A stretch of DNA of 64,000 nucleotides from Desulfoscipio geothermicus (GCA_016841645.1 JAENYS010000001.1:310001-374000); one strand, 5' to 3'. Shown: positions 8,155-16,316, numbered from the stretch's first letter. A program made the numbers and translations. The notes: generated from the sequence alone by a model not told the origin.

Positions 8155-9750
8155 TCATTTTTTACGAATAATTTTATTGATCACCCAACCAGCCAAAAGA
8201 ATAGCAATCGTAAATCCGGCCCAGCCTAAAACCGGGACACCATATAAACGAGGGGTTATACCCGAAACACAAATAATACTGGAGCCTATTATAAATGACA
8301 CACTGAGCAGGCAAATCAACAGCTTATCCATAATCAGATCAACCCGGCGCACAGGTTCGTCTGCGCTAGTTAAATCGATATTTATTTTAGTTTGTCCTTT
8401 TATGGCCATTTTGAGGATATTTAAATATTGTTCCGGTAAAGCAAGGCTATTTTTAGCAAAACTATTCAACAATATAGCTGCCGATATCAATTCCTGTTTG
8501 AAGTCAATTTCCTTAAATATACTTCCGGAAGCATGATTTGCCATAATTTGTACAAGATTAACCTGAGGGCTGCAAGCCGCCAGGACACCTTCAATGGTAA
8601 CAATGCCTCGTACCAGCATTGATACTCCCGAGGGCAAAGATATCTGATGGAAGTTAAGTATATCCTTAACCTCTTCCATGATTGGACCCAAATGCAGATC
8701 GGAAAGCTCCATATCACCATATCGTGCAAGCAGGCTTTCAATATCTTCATAAAGCTTAGTGTAGTTTACCTTGCCTTTAATCGTATCCATTGCCAGGAAT
8801 ACTTGAATCAAACCCTGTATATCTTGCTGAACAATTGACAAAATAGTCTTTTTTAAAAGCTTTCTATCACGATTATTAATTTTTCCAACCATACCCAAAT
8901 CAAGCCAGACAATTTTACCATCACGGATATAGATATTACCCGGATGAGGATCGGCATGAAACAAACCGTCATCTACAATTTGTTTTACATAGTTTTCCGC
9001 CAGCTTGATGCCGATTTCATTGATGTCATAGCCAAGTATTTTTAGATTTTCAAGATCGTCAATTTGGACACCGTCAATGTACTCCATAACCAGGACTCTT
9101 GGTGTCGTCAAATGTCGCTCAACCTGTGGAAAAGCCACATACTTAATACCGGCATTTAAATCGCTAAGTTCCTGGATATAGTTCGCTTCCGTAGTAAAAT
9201 CCATTTCTTGTTTAGCAGCCGACCACATTTCGTTAATGATCATTTTAAAGTCAATGTTGCCAACATGAATTTTAAGAACTTTTATAAAGGAAAACGCTTT
9301 TTTCAGTAGTTTGATATCCTGTTCCATCATTTGATAAATACCGGGACGCTGCACCTTAAGAACAACGGTTTTCCCATTATTCAAGACTGCTTTGTGCACT
9401 TGAGCTATTGATGCCGAGCCAAGAGAATCCCGCGAAATCTCCTGAAACAGCTCGTCAGCCCCGATGCCGTACTCAGCTTCGATCACCCTCACTATGTCTT
9501 CATAAGGCATCGGTTTTGCGTCGGTACGCAGTTTAGCGAGCACATTACAATAATTTTTCGGGAGCATATCGGCACGCATAGACATTAACTGTCCAAACTT
9601 AACGTAAGTCGGGCCCAGGTCTTCCAAAATCAATTTCAACTTTTCAGGAGAAACGCCGTGGATTACTCCATGGCGTTTAAGAACACTGACCATTTCCTTA
9701 AATCTGGCGGCTGAAGACTTATTATCAATCGATATTCCTTTGTTCATCAT
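8155..9750 (-). CDS. AarF/UbiB (ABC1) family atypical kinase
   Basis: A 531-residue protein of the ABC1/ADCK/UbiB atypical kinase family, whose members act in quinone or lipid homeostasis at membranes. Seen in order: the KxGQ region (GPTYVKFGQLMSMRADMLP), the A-rich loop replacing the normal P-loop (GSASIAQVHKA), the ATP lysine (VVLKVQRPG), the catalytic HADPHPGN segment, the DLGMVG metal motif, and two C-terminal membrane helices (from about residue 470). The start codon overlaps the end of the phasin-like gene by 26 bases, so the two are translationally linked. The organism probably makes menaquinone, but no men or ubi gene is adjacent. Confidence 0.92.
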   Translation of the reverse strand: MMNKGISIDNKSSAARFKEMVSVLKRHGVIHGVSPEKLKLILEDLGPTYVKFGQLMSMRADMLPKNYCNVLAKLRTDAKPMPYEDIVRVIEAEYGIGADELFQEISRDSLGSASIAQVHKAVLNNGKTVVLKVQRPGIYQMMEQDIKLLKKAFSFIKVLKIHVGNIDFKMIINEMWSAAKQEMDFTTEANYIQELSDLNAGIKYVAFPQVERHLTTPRVLVMEYIDGVQIDDLENLKILGYDINEIGIKLAENYVKQIVDDGLFHADPHPGNIYIRDGKIVWLDLGMVGKINNRDRKLLKKTILSIVQQDIQGLIQVFLAMDTIKGKVNYTKLYEDIESLLARYGDMELSDLHLGPIMEEVKDILNFHQISLPSGVSMLVRGIVTIEGVLAACSPQVNLVQIMANHASGSIFKEIDFKQELISAAILLNSFAKNSLALPEQYLNILKMAIKGQTKINIDLTSADEPVRRVDLIMDKLLICLLSVSFIIGSSIICVSGITPRLYGVPVLGWAGFTIAILLAGWVINKIIRKK

Positions 9751-10033
9751 CTTTTTTCTCCATCTCCAAAAGCTTCTCTTTTAAAATAGAAATTTCATCT
9801 TTATTAAGAGTTGCAAGTTTTTTCAAGAGATCTTCCATGCTTTCGGCATCGGCATTTTTTTTCTTGTTCTCGCGATTGCGTTTTAATTCTTCGTTAATGA
9901 TTTTACCTTGTTCTACGGTTAGCTCACCTTTTTCAATTAGATAATCAATAAACTCCCTGGTCTTTTCCGCCGTGGTAGCCATAGCCCCTATCCCGGCTAG
10001 AATAACCTTTTTCATGTCATCGCCTATATTCAT
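9725..10033 (-). CDS. Phasin-like helical protein upstream of aarF
   Basis: About 102 residues: an Ala/Gly-rich N-terminus (MKKVILAGIGAMATTAEKTR), then EFIDYLIEKGELTVEQGKII and a highly charged coiled-coil tail. This layout matches the small phasin/PhaF-like proteins often encoded beside ABC1 kinases. ATG 10033 has GGGGG eight bases upstream; a TTG two codons earlier is possible. It overlaps the kinase gene. Function is unproven; it may be a lipid- or granule-associated partner of the kinase. Confidence 0.75.
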   Translation of the reverse strand: MNIGDDMKKVILAGIGAMATTAEKTREFIDYLIEKGELTVEQGKIINEELKRNRENKKKNADAESMEDLLKKLATLNKDEISILKEKLLEMEKKDDEQRNID

Positions 10034-10187
10034 ATGCAAAACCCCCTTTTATTCTTTTAGTATACCTAAGAATAACAATCAATGTATAGAGTTATTCTAT
10101 CCAAAACCTGCAAAAGGCATCGTCGTAGCTGGGGGTAATTATATATGTATGAAATCAAACTTACTTTCAATTATTTCAGTTATAATG

Positions 10188-10247
10188 AATAAGGGCAGGC
10201 TTCATATCCCTTTTCGGAATCCGCCTACCCTTACCCCGAGGTGTACC
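10188..10247 (-). repeat. Repeat copy 1: GGTACACC + long hairpin
   Basis: A 60-base unit, GGTACACCTCGGGGTAAGGG followed by a stem-loop with the GATTCCGAAAA segment, shared with 43839-43900 at about 80-85 percent identity by eye. It forms the 3' end of the candidate RNA. Confidence 0.75.
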
Positions 10248-10455
10248 ACAATAGAGTACTCCCCCTTTTTGTTTTTTACCCCGGGCTTTCATCCCAGCCA
10301 ACAATACTGCTTATTACGAGAAAGTGTAACCTGCTACAGGATTAACCACATAATTTCTCGTAAAAGTCAAATACCCTCTCCAACAGTTATTATTAGCTTT
10401 ACTACCGGCCTTTCGGGGCAACCTTCTTACTCCGGCGTGAGCCTTTTCTGAAGGT
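10188..10455 (-). ncRNA. Candidate structured non-coding RNA (family not recognised)
   Basis: An untranslated minus-strand region of about 268 bases that begins at the predicted start of a consensus promoter. Its first bases form stem P1 (ACCTTC 3' of the promoter pairing with GAAGGT, 10450-10455 with 10421-10426) around a GGC/GCC hairpin. A perfect 10-bp stem follows (TTACGAGAAA, 10363-10354 with 10323-10314), and the 3' end is a long hairpin with a GAAAA loop (10188-10230) preceded by GGTACACCTCGG. That 3' part recurs at 43839-43900, and the differences keep pairs (G-U or extra G-C) only if the minus strand is transcribed. No ORF of note. Known large Firmicute RNA families such as raiA or OLE should be tested; I cannot assign one. 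Confidence 0.62.
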
Positions 10456-10461
10456 ATTTTT

Positions 10462-10490
10462 ATAATAGACCATATTATACTCCATGTCAA
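10462..10490 (-). promoter_or_regulatory. Consensus promoter for the candidate RNA
   Basis: Minus-strand TTGACA, a 17-base spacer, then TATTAT. The predicted start is about 10455, exactly where the first RNA stem begins. The nearest minus-strand gene is about 430 bases downstream of this start (10033) and beyond the RNA's 3' hairpin. Confidence 0.78.
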
Positions 10491-10581
10491 TATGTTTTTT
10501 AAATATTCTCTATATTTTTAAAAATCAAAATAACCTAATCATAACACCCCTCCCTTGAAACGACAAGATTATACTCAAAGC

Positions 10582-11052
10582 CTATCTATTAGCACACGCC
10601 GCCTTCACAAATTCGATGGGATGCTGGGTGCGTTGAGCGGTTTCTTCGATAGTTAATCCTTGACCAACAAATCTTCTCGCAACACTAACCATGCTTTCAC
10701 CAACTTCTATGATATGTAAATCGGAATCATAAAAGCGGATTACCCTTTGTCCCCAAGGATATTCCCTAACGTCATGAACGTACTGGATTGGGTAAGATTT
10801 AAGCTTTTCCACAAAACGATCAAATTCTTCCTCTTCAAAGTACAACTCAAAGCTATTGGATTGCTCAATAATTGCAGCTTCGCTTTTACCAATAAACTCT
10901 GCCCAAGTAGCTTTTGATTGGATGGAAAAGCCTGAAGCAAATAAGATATTGGGCCCAAAATCGTACATTACCTGCTGATCCAAAAGATCTTCGTAGAATT
11001 TCCGTGAAGCGTCAACGTCTTTTACCGCTATTAACGGACCTGTAAAATTCAA
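10582..11052 (-). CDS. VOC-superfamily (glyoxalase/bleomycin resistance-like) protein
   Basis: About 156 residues with one VOC unit pair: GPLIAVKDVDASRKFYEDLL at the start, FELYFEEEEFDRFVEKLKSY, then WGQRVIRFYDSDLHIIEVGE, giving the usual E/H metal ligands. A C-terminal tail (GLTIEETAQRTQHPIEFVKA) resembles a short helical extension. TTG 11052 has GGAGG seven bases upstream and yields MNFTGPLI; an in-frame GTG at 11061 overlaps the binding site. Substrate unknown. It lies just downstream of the CoA-binding gene, probably co-transcribed with it. Confidence 0.85.
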   Translation of the reverse strand: MNFTGPLIAVKDVDASRKFYEDLLDQQVMYDFGPNILFASGFSIQSKATWAEFIGKSEAAIIEQSNSFELYFEEEEFDRFVEKLKSYPIQYVHDVREYPWGQRVIRFYDSDLHIIEVGESMVSVARRFVGQGLTIEETAQRTQHPIEFVKAACANR

Positions 11053-11067
11053 ATTACTCACCTCCGC

Positions 11068-11493
11068 TTATAACTTCCCAAACGCGCCGGCCAAGAACCG
11101 ATGGATATTATGTGGAAACCCGGCTCCGGGATGGTGCAGAAAGACACATGATTTGGTACAGGTTATGCCGAGCTTGTCCGCGGACTTCAGCACTGCCTGA
11201 TCGGCTGAACCTTGCTGAAACCAAACGTTAACAATCCCCTTCTCCCTGCACAAAGGTAATAATTCCATGCTTACCCCTGGATTTGTGAAAAATATAGCCG
11301 CCTGCACCTCTGGAAGAGCTTCCACAGACTCAAAACATACTTGGCCATCAATTGAGCTTACATGAGGATTAACCGGGTACAACTCATATCCCTTGGACTG
11401 TAAGAAGGAATAAGCCTGCCTGCTAAAAGACTTCGGATCTCGTGATAACCCTAATACCGCCAAGGTTTTGAACCTGGCAAAGAAGTCATTCAT
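11068..11493 (-). CDS. CoA-binding Rossmann-domain protein (YccU-like)
   Basis: A 141-residue single-domain member of the CoA_binding family resembling the N-terminal domain of succinyl-CoA ligase alpha. Visible motifs: LAVLGLSRDPKSFSRQAYSF, GYELYPVNPHVSSIDGQVCF and the C-terminal KSCVFLHHPGAGFPHNIHRF. Such proteins are common and of unknown physiological role. It and the VOC gene lie close together on the minus strand, suggesting one transcript. Confidence 0.85.
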   Translation of the reverse strand: MNDFFARFKTLAVLGLSRDPKSFSRQAYSFLQSKGYELYPVNPHVSSIDGQVCFESVEALPEVQAAIFFTNPGVSMELLPLCREKGIVNVWFQQGSADQAVLKSADKLGITCTKSCVFLHHPGAGFPHNIHRFLAGAFGKL

Positions 11494-11654
11494 GATATTC
11501 CCCCCATAACATTTTTACGCCGCCATTTGGGACTACTTTATAACCAAAGTATAATCGATGATAATTTGACAATCCACAATTTTATGAACACACCTCTACA
11601 GATCATGAAAATATTTTTCAGCATGATAATGTGTAGCATAATTATCAAACTCAT

Positions 11655-11686
11655 CCAGGGACATAGTAATGTCCCCAGGCTTTTTT
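11655..11686 (+). terminator. Hairpin with T-run on the plus strand
   Basis: GGGACAT pairs with ATGTCCC around AGTA, extended by CC/GG, then CTTTTTT. No plus-strand gene ends here. It lies between the LysM gene and the CoA-binding gene and may be a stray repeat or serve an unseen transcript. Confidence 0.5.
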
Positions 11687-11693
11687 CACTGTG

Positions 11694-12422
11694 CTAATGC
11701 ACCACTTTTACTGTTAAAGTAAATGTTTTGGCCGGCTCGGGTTCAGCTAACCAGGCTTGAGTGTACCTGAGGTCAATGGTGGTATGCCCGGGATTTACAG
11801 CCTGATACGTCCAGTGGCGCTTACCCGGGGCTCCGGGCATGGGGACTTCCGGATTTTCGACCCAAGATCCCGTTTCCTTCAGAACATTGGTATCCAGCCT
11901 TGTTTTGTATTCCCACGAGTAGCCGGTGGAAGCATTTTCGGCAAGAGTTAGTTCTAACCTTTGCCCTGGCTGAAGACACACTACCTCCCCGTTATTACTT
12001 TCGTTAACTCTAACCTGCACCAAAGCGCCTGCCGCCATCGCTGGAGACTCTGGCAAACAAAGCACATCAAAAGGAAAAATGAATTCTGGATTAGGAATAT
12101 GCGGGTTTGCGTCTATAAGTTCCTCTTCACTGATATTGAACATCTTGGCTATAGTATACATTGAATCACACTCTTTTACTTCATAACGGCCCTGAAAATT
12201 TTCCGGACAATTGGTTGGTTTACGAAACCCCGGTACGCATAATACATCCCCCGGATAAAGTACCTCTGGATCGGCAATATGCGGATTTGCCGCTATAAGT
12301 TCTTCCTTAGTCGTCCCAAAATACCGGGCAATGATGGTCATTGTATCACCAGCAACAACAAAGTAGCGACTTATAAACCCCTCCGGGCAGTCTTGTGGAT
12401 AGCGTGCGGACATATATGACAC
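11694..12422 (-). CDS. Two LysM domains fused to a chagasin-type (I42) inhibitor domain
   Basis: A 242-residue protein. Two LysM repeats occupy about residues 17-65 (YFVVAGDTMTIIARYFGTTK) and 72-130 (YEVKECDSMYTIAKMFNISE), each ending in a DVLCVP/DVLCLP type motif. From about residue 140 follows a chagasin-like domain (LTLAENASTGYSWEY, close to the NPTTGY loop, then RHWTYQAVNPGHTTIDLRY), the fold that inhibits papain-like cysteine proteases. No signal peptide is evident, as in spore-surface LysM proteins. The combination suggests a peptidoglycan- or spore-bound protease inhibitor; this is inference. Confidence 0.88.
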   Translation of the reverse strand: MSYMSARYPQDCPEGFISRYFVVAGDTMTIIARYFGTTKEELIAANPHIADPEVLYPGDVLCVPGFRKPTNCPENFQGRYEVKECDSMYTIAKMFNISEEELIDANPHIPNPEFIFPFDVLCLPESPAMAAGALVQVRVNESNNGEVVCLQPGQRLELTLAENASTGYSWEYKTRLDTNVLKETGSWVENPEVPMPGAPGKRHWTYQAVNPGHTTIDLRYTQAWLAEPEPAKTFTLTVKVVH

Positions 12423-12782
12423 CTTCCTTCGGTTAATCTAATAAACATTATGCATAAAATGAAAAAAAATAAGGCGTAAAATAGCCCTACTTCCATTTAG
12501 TGAGTATTTTCTCTCTGCGAAAGGTGGCTTTAGCAAAATAAAAAATGATATCCACAATGAGGAGGATAAAAGAAAGGTTAAGCAGATTATGGATCGTCAA
12601 GGCTTCTGTCCCCTACTTCACAATGCTGTCTGATCCGCAATAACCATGCGAGCAGACCAGTCTAGGGCAAGCGAAGGCGATATTACGAATTTTTTAACTG
12701 AAATATTAACCATTTTTCTCATACTGCATAATATATTCTAAGACCTGAGAGGTCAGTATTTACACTGAAAGGAGTGATTAAT
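12423..12782. other. Intergenic region, no gene supported
   Basis: About 360 AT-rich bases between divergent genes. A plus-strand stretch near 12555-12630 reads as a short peptide broken by a stop and may be a decayed fragment, but it is not identifiable. Confidence 0.4.
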
Positions 12783-13115
12783 ATGGCATGGAAAAAAAAC
12801 GAGCGCGAGGAACAAAATTGTCGCATAGAAATTGAGGAAAGTGTTGTTTTTATATTCTGCGGTGAAGTCGAGACGGATTCTAACAATCCAAAAAAGAAAT
12901 ATTTTGGCTGGAAACAAAAGGATGATATCCAAAAAGGAGATAATCTCATGGAATGTGTTAACAAAGAATGTGAAAGGGAATGCAATTGCTCTATAGAAAT
13001 TGAAGAAAGCCTTGTTGTGATAATTTGTGGTGAAGTCGATGTTGATAACGTTACAAATTGTATACAAGCATATGAAGCAGTAAAAAGCAATAAAAAACCT
13101 GCAAGTCAGGAATAA
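12783..13115 (+). CDS. Small protein made of two repeats with a conserved cysteine
   Basis: About 110 residues. Two similar segments, CRIEIEESVVFIFCGEV and CSIEIEESLVVIICGEV, each preceded by a cysteine- and charge-rich stretch (EREEQN; CEREC), are joined by a lysine-rich linker. The duplication is clear at protein and DNA level. AAAGGAG precedes ATG 12783 at eight bases; a GTG three codons upstream overlaps the binding site. No membrane segment. I do not recognise the family; the paired hydrophobic beta-strand plus C-G-E-V pattern might be a small metal- or disulfide-containing fold. It is followed by a clean terminator, so it is monocistronic. Confidence 0.7.
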   Translation: MAWKKNEREEQNCRIEIEESVVFIFCGEVETDSNNPKKKYFGWKQKDDIQKGDNLMECVNKECERECNCSIEIEESLVVIICGEVDVDNVTNCIQAYEAVKSNKKPASQE

Positions 13116-13181
13116 GAACAGCCCTTTTTTATAAAATGCTTACTATCAAGTTCAGGGAATGTGTAAATATAAACAAATTTT

Positions 13182-13210
13182 AAGCGCCGAAGCAAAATCG
13201 GCGCTTTTTT
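13182..13210 (+). terminator. Rho-independent terminator
   Basis: AAGCGCCGA pairs with TCGGCGCTT around a 7-base loop, followed by TTTT. It ends the two-repeat small gene. Confidence 0.88.
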
Positions 13211-13291
13211 GCTTATCCAAACATGAACCAATAAATCATGAAAAAGCAGGTTAATGCATCAGCATCTAATCAACCCTAGAATTTCAACAGT

Positions 13292-14296
13292 TTAGTCATC
13301 CTGCACTTTGGGGCAGGGGAACTCATCACACTCGAAGCAGGACCGGATATTTTTTTCCATGAGGCAACTTAAGGTGACGCAGAGGTGAAACCGCAGCCGT
13401 CCGTAATCTTGGCCGCTGGTGACTGCAGAGGCCGCCTGGTCTTCTACCATTTCCGCTTTCACAATATGCATCATGGAATTGATACTGCCCAAACGGCTGC
13501 CATCGTGGCAGGTTAAGTAGCGGTTGCCCAATTTCCCGGCATCGAGCTGCTCTAAAACAACATATCCCAAGCCCTGCAAGTACTCGCTTACCTTGCCGGC
13601 TTCAATGCCGAATAAAACAACTTCTTCCTTTAAACCGGTATCGACAAGCCCTTTCCCGTGATCAACCGATTGAAAATCAAAACACAACAGGCTATGCAGG
13701 GCGGAATTGGCCCTTAAGGATTGTAATACAGACCTGACCGTATCAGGCTGCAGGTAAAAAGTAATCCCCTCCCAGAAAAACAAGGTCTTCAGGGCGGGAC
13801 TAAAGCCTTGAACGTAGAGTTCATGCATTAAGTCATCCTGTTCAAAATCAAGCGACACATACCTGACGTTTTTGTGACCGGCTATTCCGTTTTTCTGTAA
13901 GATTGACCGTTTGAGCTCCTGGGTGGCTGAACCATCTACTTCATAAATCATGGTGTCTGCAATATATTTCTCAAACCGGTAAGGCCTGCTATCATAGCCT
14001 GCGCCTAAAATAACTATTTGGGGCAGTCCTGCTTGCAGGGAAGCATCAAATAAGTCATCAAAATAAGCAGTCCTGGCAGTCACATATTCATACAGGCCTT
14101 TTGGAATCACTTTTTTAATGTTTCTGCGAAAATCGCTGCTCTTTAACGGCTCCTTTTTTTCCTCAGGCAAGAATAGTGCAGCCAGCTCATCTTTACCCCG
14201 CACAATTTCATCGTCCTCATAGCAGGCCAACGCTCTTAGCGAAGCTGTAACAACCGCTGTTTCAGAAGCCTTTCTTGGGTTGTCCAACTTGTTCAC
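13292..14296 (-). CDS. SAM-dependent methyltransferase of the leucine carboxyl methyltransferase (LCM) family
   Basis: A 334-residue class I methyltransferase of the LCM/Ppm1 type, many bacterial members of which methylate small metabolites. Seen: ASLRALACYEDDEIVRGKDE near the start, the SAM site QIVILGAGYDSRPYRF, the acidic residue in YEVDGSATQELKRSIL, and LFFWEGITFYLQPDTVRSVL. After the domain, a tail of about 50 residues ends in CVTLSCLMEKNIRSCFECDE and FPC, a cysteine cluster like that of the small DUF3795 proteins. It follows the metallo-hydrolase gene by 13 bases, so the two form an operon. Substrate unknown. Confidence 0.87.
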   Translation of the reverse strand: MNKLDNPRKASETAVVTASLRALACYEDDEIVRGKDELAALFLPEEKKEPLKSSDFRRNIKKVIPKGLYEYVTARTAYFDDLFDASLQAGLPQIVILGAGYDSRPYRFEKYIADTMIYEVDGSATQELKRSILQKNGIAGHKNVRYVSLDFEQDDLMHELYVQGFSPALKTLFFWEGITFYLQPDTVRSVLQSLRANSALHSLLCFDFQSVDHGKGLVDTGLKEEVVLFGIEAGKVSEYLQGLGYVVLEQLDAGKLGNRYLTCHDGSRLGSINSMMHIVKAEMVEDQAASAVTSGQDYGRLRFHLCVTLSCLMEKNIRSCFECDEFPCPKVQDD

Positions 14297-14309
14297 CTCC
14301 TATTCATCA

Positions 14310-14990
14310 TCAGGAATGTTGAGCCAGGTAATACTCTATGTAACTCCGTACTTTGGCAGCCGGTTGATAGATCCCGAAGTGGCCCTCGCAAAGAATGTCC
14401 GACTTTAAATCTATTAGCTTGCGCATGGAGTTTCGCCATTGTTTCATATCGGCCCCCCAGGATGGGTCGAAGGGCCCGTGGATGTCCTGGCCAAATAATA
14501 CCCTGGTCCCGTCTACATCAAGGTAAGGGCTGATTCCCCCCGGCGTGTGGCCGGGAGTATGCAAGCAGTGCAAAACCGTGTTACCCACGGCAACATCCTG
14601 AGCAGCACCATTTATAAATCTATCCACCGGTACGCCCCGGTAATTGATCCGGTAGTATCCCGCCGCGGTCAGCTTAGGATTCCCCCCGGCCACCGCGTCT
14701 CGGTCCAGTTCGTGGCACACCACCCGGGCTCCCCGTTCCTGGAAATAAGCCAAGCCCCCTATGTGATCAATGTGCCCGTGGGTGACGATGACATACTTCA
14801 ACAGTGAGCTGTCCAGGCCAAGCTTTTCGATATTGTTTACAATAGCCCGGGCGGAATAACCCAGTCCCGTGTCCACCAGAGCCAGCTCGGTGCCGCCATC
14901 CACCAGGTAGGCACAGCAATCACGCCCGTCCGTTATCTGAGGCCCCCCAACAATATAAACACCTTCAGCAACCCGCTCGGGTTTGCTCAT
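14310..14990 (-). CDS. MBL-fold metallo-hydrolase
   Basis: A 226-residue metallo-beta-lactamase-fold enzyme. Metal ligands: THGHIDHIGGL (HxHxDH), H in LHCLHTPGHTPGGIS, D in VLFGQDIHGPF, and the final H in LCEGHFGIY. It begins with ADGVYIVGG-like sequence (VAEGVYIVGGPQITDGRDCC) typical of glyoxalase II-like or general MBL hydrolases. It is the first gene of a two-gene operon with the methyltransferase. Substrate not predictable. Confidence 0.87.
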   Translation of the reverse strand: MSKPERVAEGVYIVGGPQITDGRDCCAYLVDGGTELALVDTGLGYSARAIVNNIEKLGLDSSLLKYVIVTHGHIDHIGGLAYFQERGARVVCHELDRDAVAGGNPKLTAAGYYRINYRGVPVDRFINGAAQDVAVGNTVLHCLHTPGHTPGGISPYLDVDGTRVLFGQDIHGPFDPSWGADMKQWRNSMRKLIDLKSDILCEGHFGIYQPAAKVRSYIEYYLAQHS

Positions 14991-15028
14991 TTTAACCCCC
15001 CCTTCCTAAATGATTACCCGCTGTTCGA

Positions 15029-15080
15029 GGGGTCAGACCTTGACATTTGACAATGATGTCAAATGTCAAGGTCTGACCCC
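15029..15080. repeat. REP-like perfect palindrome, copy 1
   Basis: A perfect 24-bp inverted repeat with a 4-base ATGA loop: GGGGTCAGACCTTGACATTT continuing to GACA, then its complement. The sequence type (GGGTCAGACCTTGACA) resembles REP elements mobilised by Y1 (RAYT) transposases. The diguanylate cyclase gene reads into it and takes its last codons and stop there. Confidence 0.9.
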
Positions 15081-16279
15081 AATGCCATTACTATCCGGTT
15101 CTTCCCGGCTTTTTTAGCTTTATACAATAACTCGTCTGTCTTCTTCAGGAGTTCAAGCAATTGATCATTGTATAATTCTGCAACTCCACCACTTATGGTA
15201 ACTTTGATATTGTCTTGCCATTGCAACTGACAAATTTTTCGTCTAATTCTTTCTGTAATATTATAACCAACCTCTAATTCCGAATCAGGCAAAACAATTA
15301 AGAACTCTTCGCCCCCATATCTTCCCACCATATCGGTTTCCCTTAAATTACTTGCTATGGTTTTACTAATTCTTTTTAGAACATAATCGCCGAATAGATG
15401 CCCATAGGTATCGTTTAAAGTCTTAAAATTATCAATATCTATTAATACTGCTGTAAGTTTTTTATTGTTTTCTCGAGCTTCTTTTATTTCCCTTTCTAAA
15501 TAACTGGTAATAAATCTGCGGTTAAAAACTTCGGTTAGGGCATCCGTAATCGATAATTTTTCTAATTTTTGCTTTTCCTTAAATAGTAACTTGTTTAGAT
15601 CTTCAGCTCTTTCTTTCGCTTTTTTTAAACCATAATTTTTCTTAATTAGTAACCTGTTTACAGCTTCAATTTCTCGATGCTGTTTTTCCAACTCTATGTA
15701 ATATCTTTCTGATCTTGCACGTTCTTTATTATAGTTTTTTATAACTGCAGTAAATAATATGGCATTAAAAAGCATTGAGATAAAAAAAGCAATAGAAATG
15801 TCTATATACTCGGCCGAAGTAGAATTGTAACCTATAACCAAGTTGGGGTAACTATATTCAATGATTATAAGTGAACCAACAATAATAACATTTATTAACA
15901 AAAATATAATTCTTGTTAAACCGCTGAGCAAAACAGCCATCATTCCCGCAAATACAACTATGTAATAAGGAATGCTGCCTAGCAGACCCGCGTTAATAAA
16001 ATACATGGTAGGGAAAAAAACAAAGGATAATATCGATAATGCTAAATAAAGAGCGGCATGGTATTGTTTTTTAATGAGAGATATGTAATAGCAGAATATT
16101 GTTATAAATCCACAAGCAACGGGAACCATTACCGTTAGTATTCCTAAATTAAGCAAATAATTATTAATGATTGCTAAAAAGGACATAGCAATTCCAATTA
16201 AGGCTGATACATTTAGGATTCGATGTTCTAAAGGAAATTTATTCTCATTGCCTATTAAACTTGAAAATAGATTAACCAT
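15059..16279 (-). CDS. Membrane diguanylate cyclase (GGDEF)
   Basis: About 406 residues: six or so N-terminal membrane helices (to about residue 190), a coiled coil (ERYYIELEKQHREIEAVNRL and on), then a GGDEF domain with the active-site signature GRYGGEEFLIVLPDS and DIDNFKTLNDTYGHLFGDYV. It should make cyclic di-GMP at the membrane. No RxxD inhibitory site is obvious before the signature. I chose ATG 16279, with GGGGAG upstream. The last residues (LGSDLDI) and the stop lie in the REP palindrome at 15029-15080; a second copy lies 38 bases upstream of the start. The gene therefore looks like the cargo of, or flanked by, a repeat pair. Confidence 0.9.
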   Translation of the reverse strand: MVNLFSSLIGNENKFPLEHRILNVSALIGIAMSFLAIINNYLLNLGILTVMVPVACGFITIFCYYISLIKKQYHAALYLALSILSFVFFPTMYFINAGLLGSIPYYIVVFAGMMAVLLSGLTRIIFLLINVIIVGSLIIIEYSYPNLVIGYNSTSAEYIDISIAFFISMLFNAILFTAVIKNYNKERARSERYYIELEKQHREIEAVNRLLIKKNYGLKKAKERAEDLNKLLFKEKQKLEKLSITDALTEVFNRRFITSYLEREIKEARENNKKLTAVLIDIDNFKTLNDTYGHLFGDYVLKRISKTIASNLRETDMVGRYGGEEFLIVLPDSELEVGYNITERIRRKICQLQWQDNIKVTISGGVAELYNDQLLELLKKTDELLYKAKKAGKNRIVMALGSDLDI

Positions 16280-16316
16280 GAAAATTGCTCCCCAGTAAAC
16301 CAAAATAACTCATTAA

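Noticed and set aside
9972-10451. Plus-strand 159-residue ORF over the candidate RNA
   Set aside because: No binding site and low-complexity translation, overlapping a well-supported gene at one end and the promoter-defined RNA at the other.
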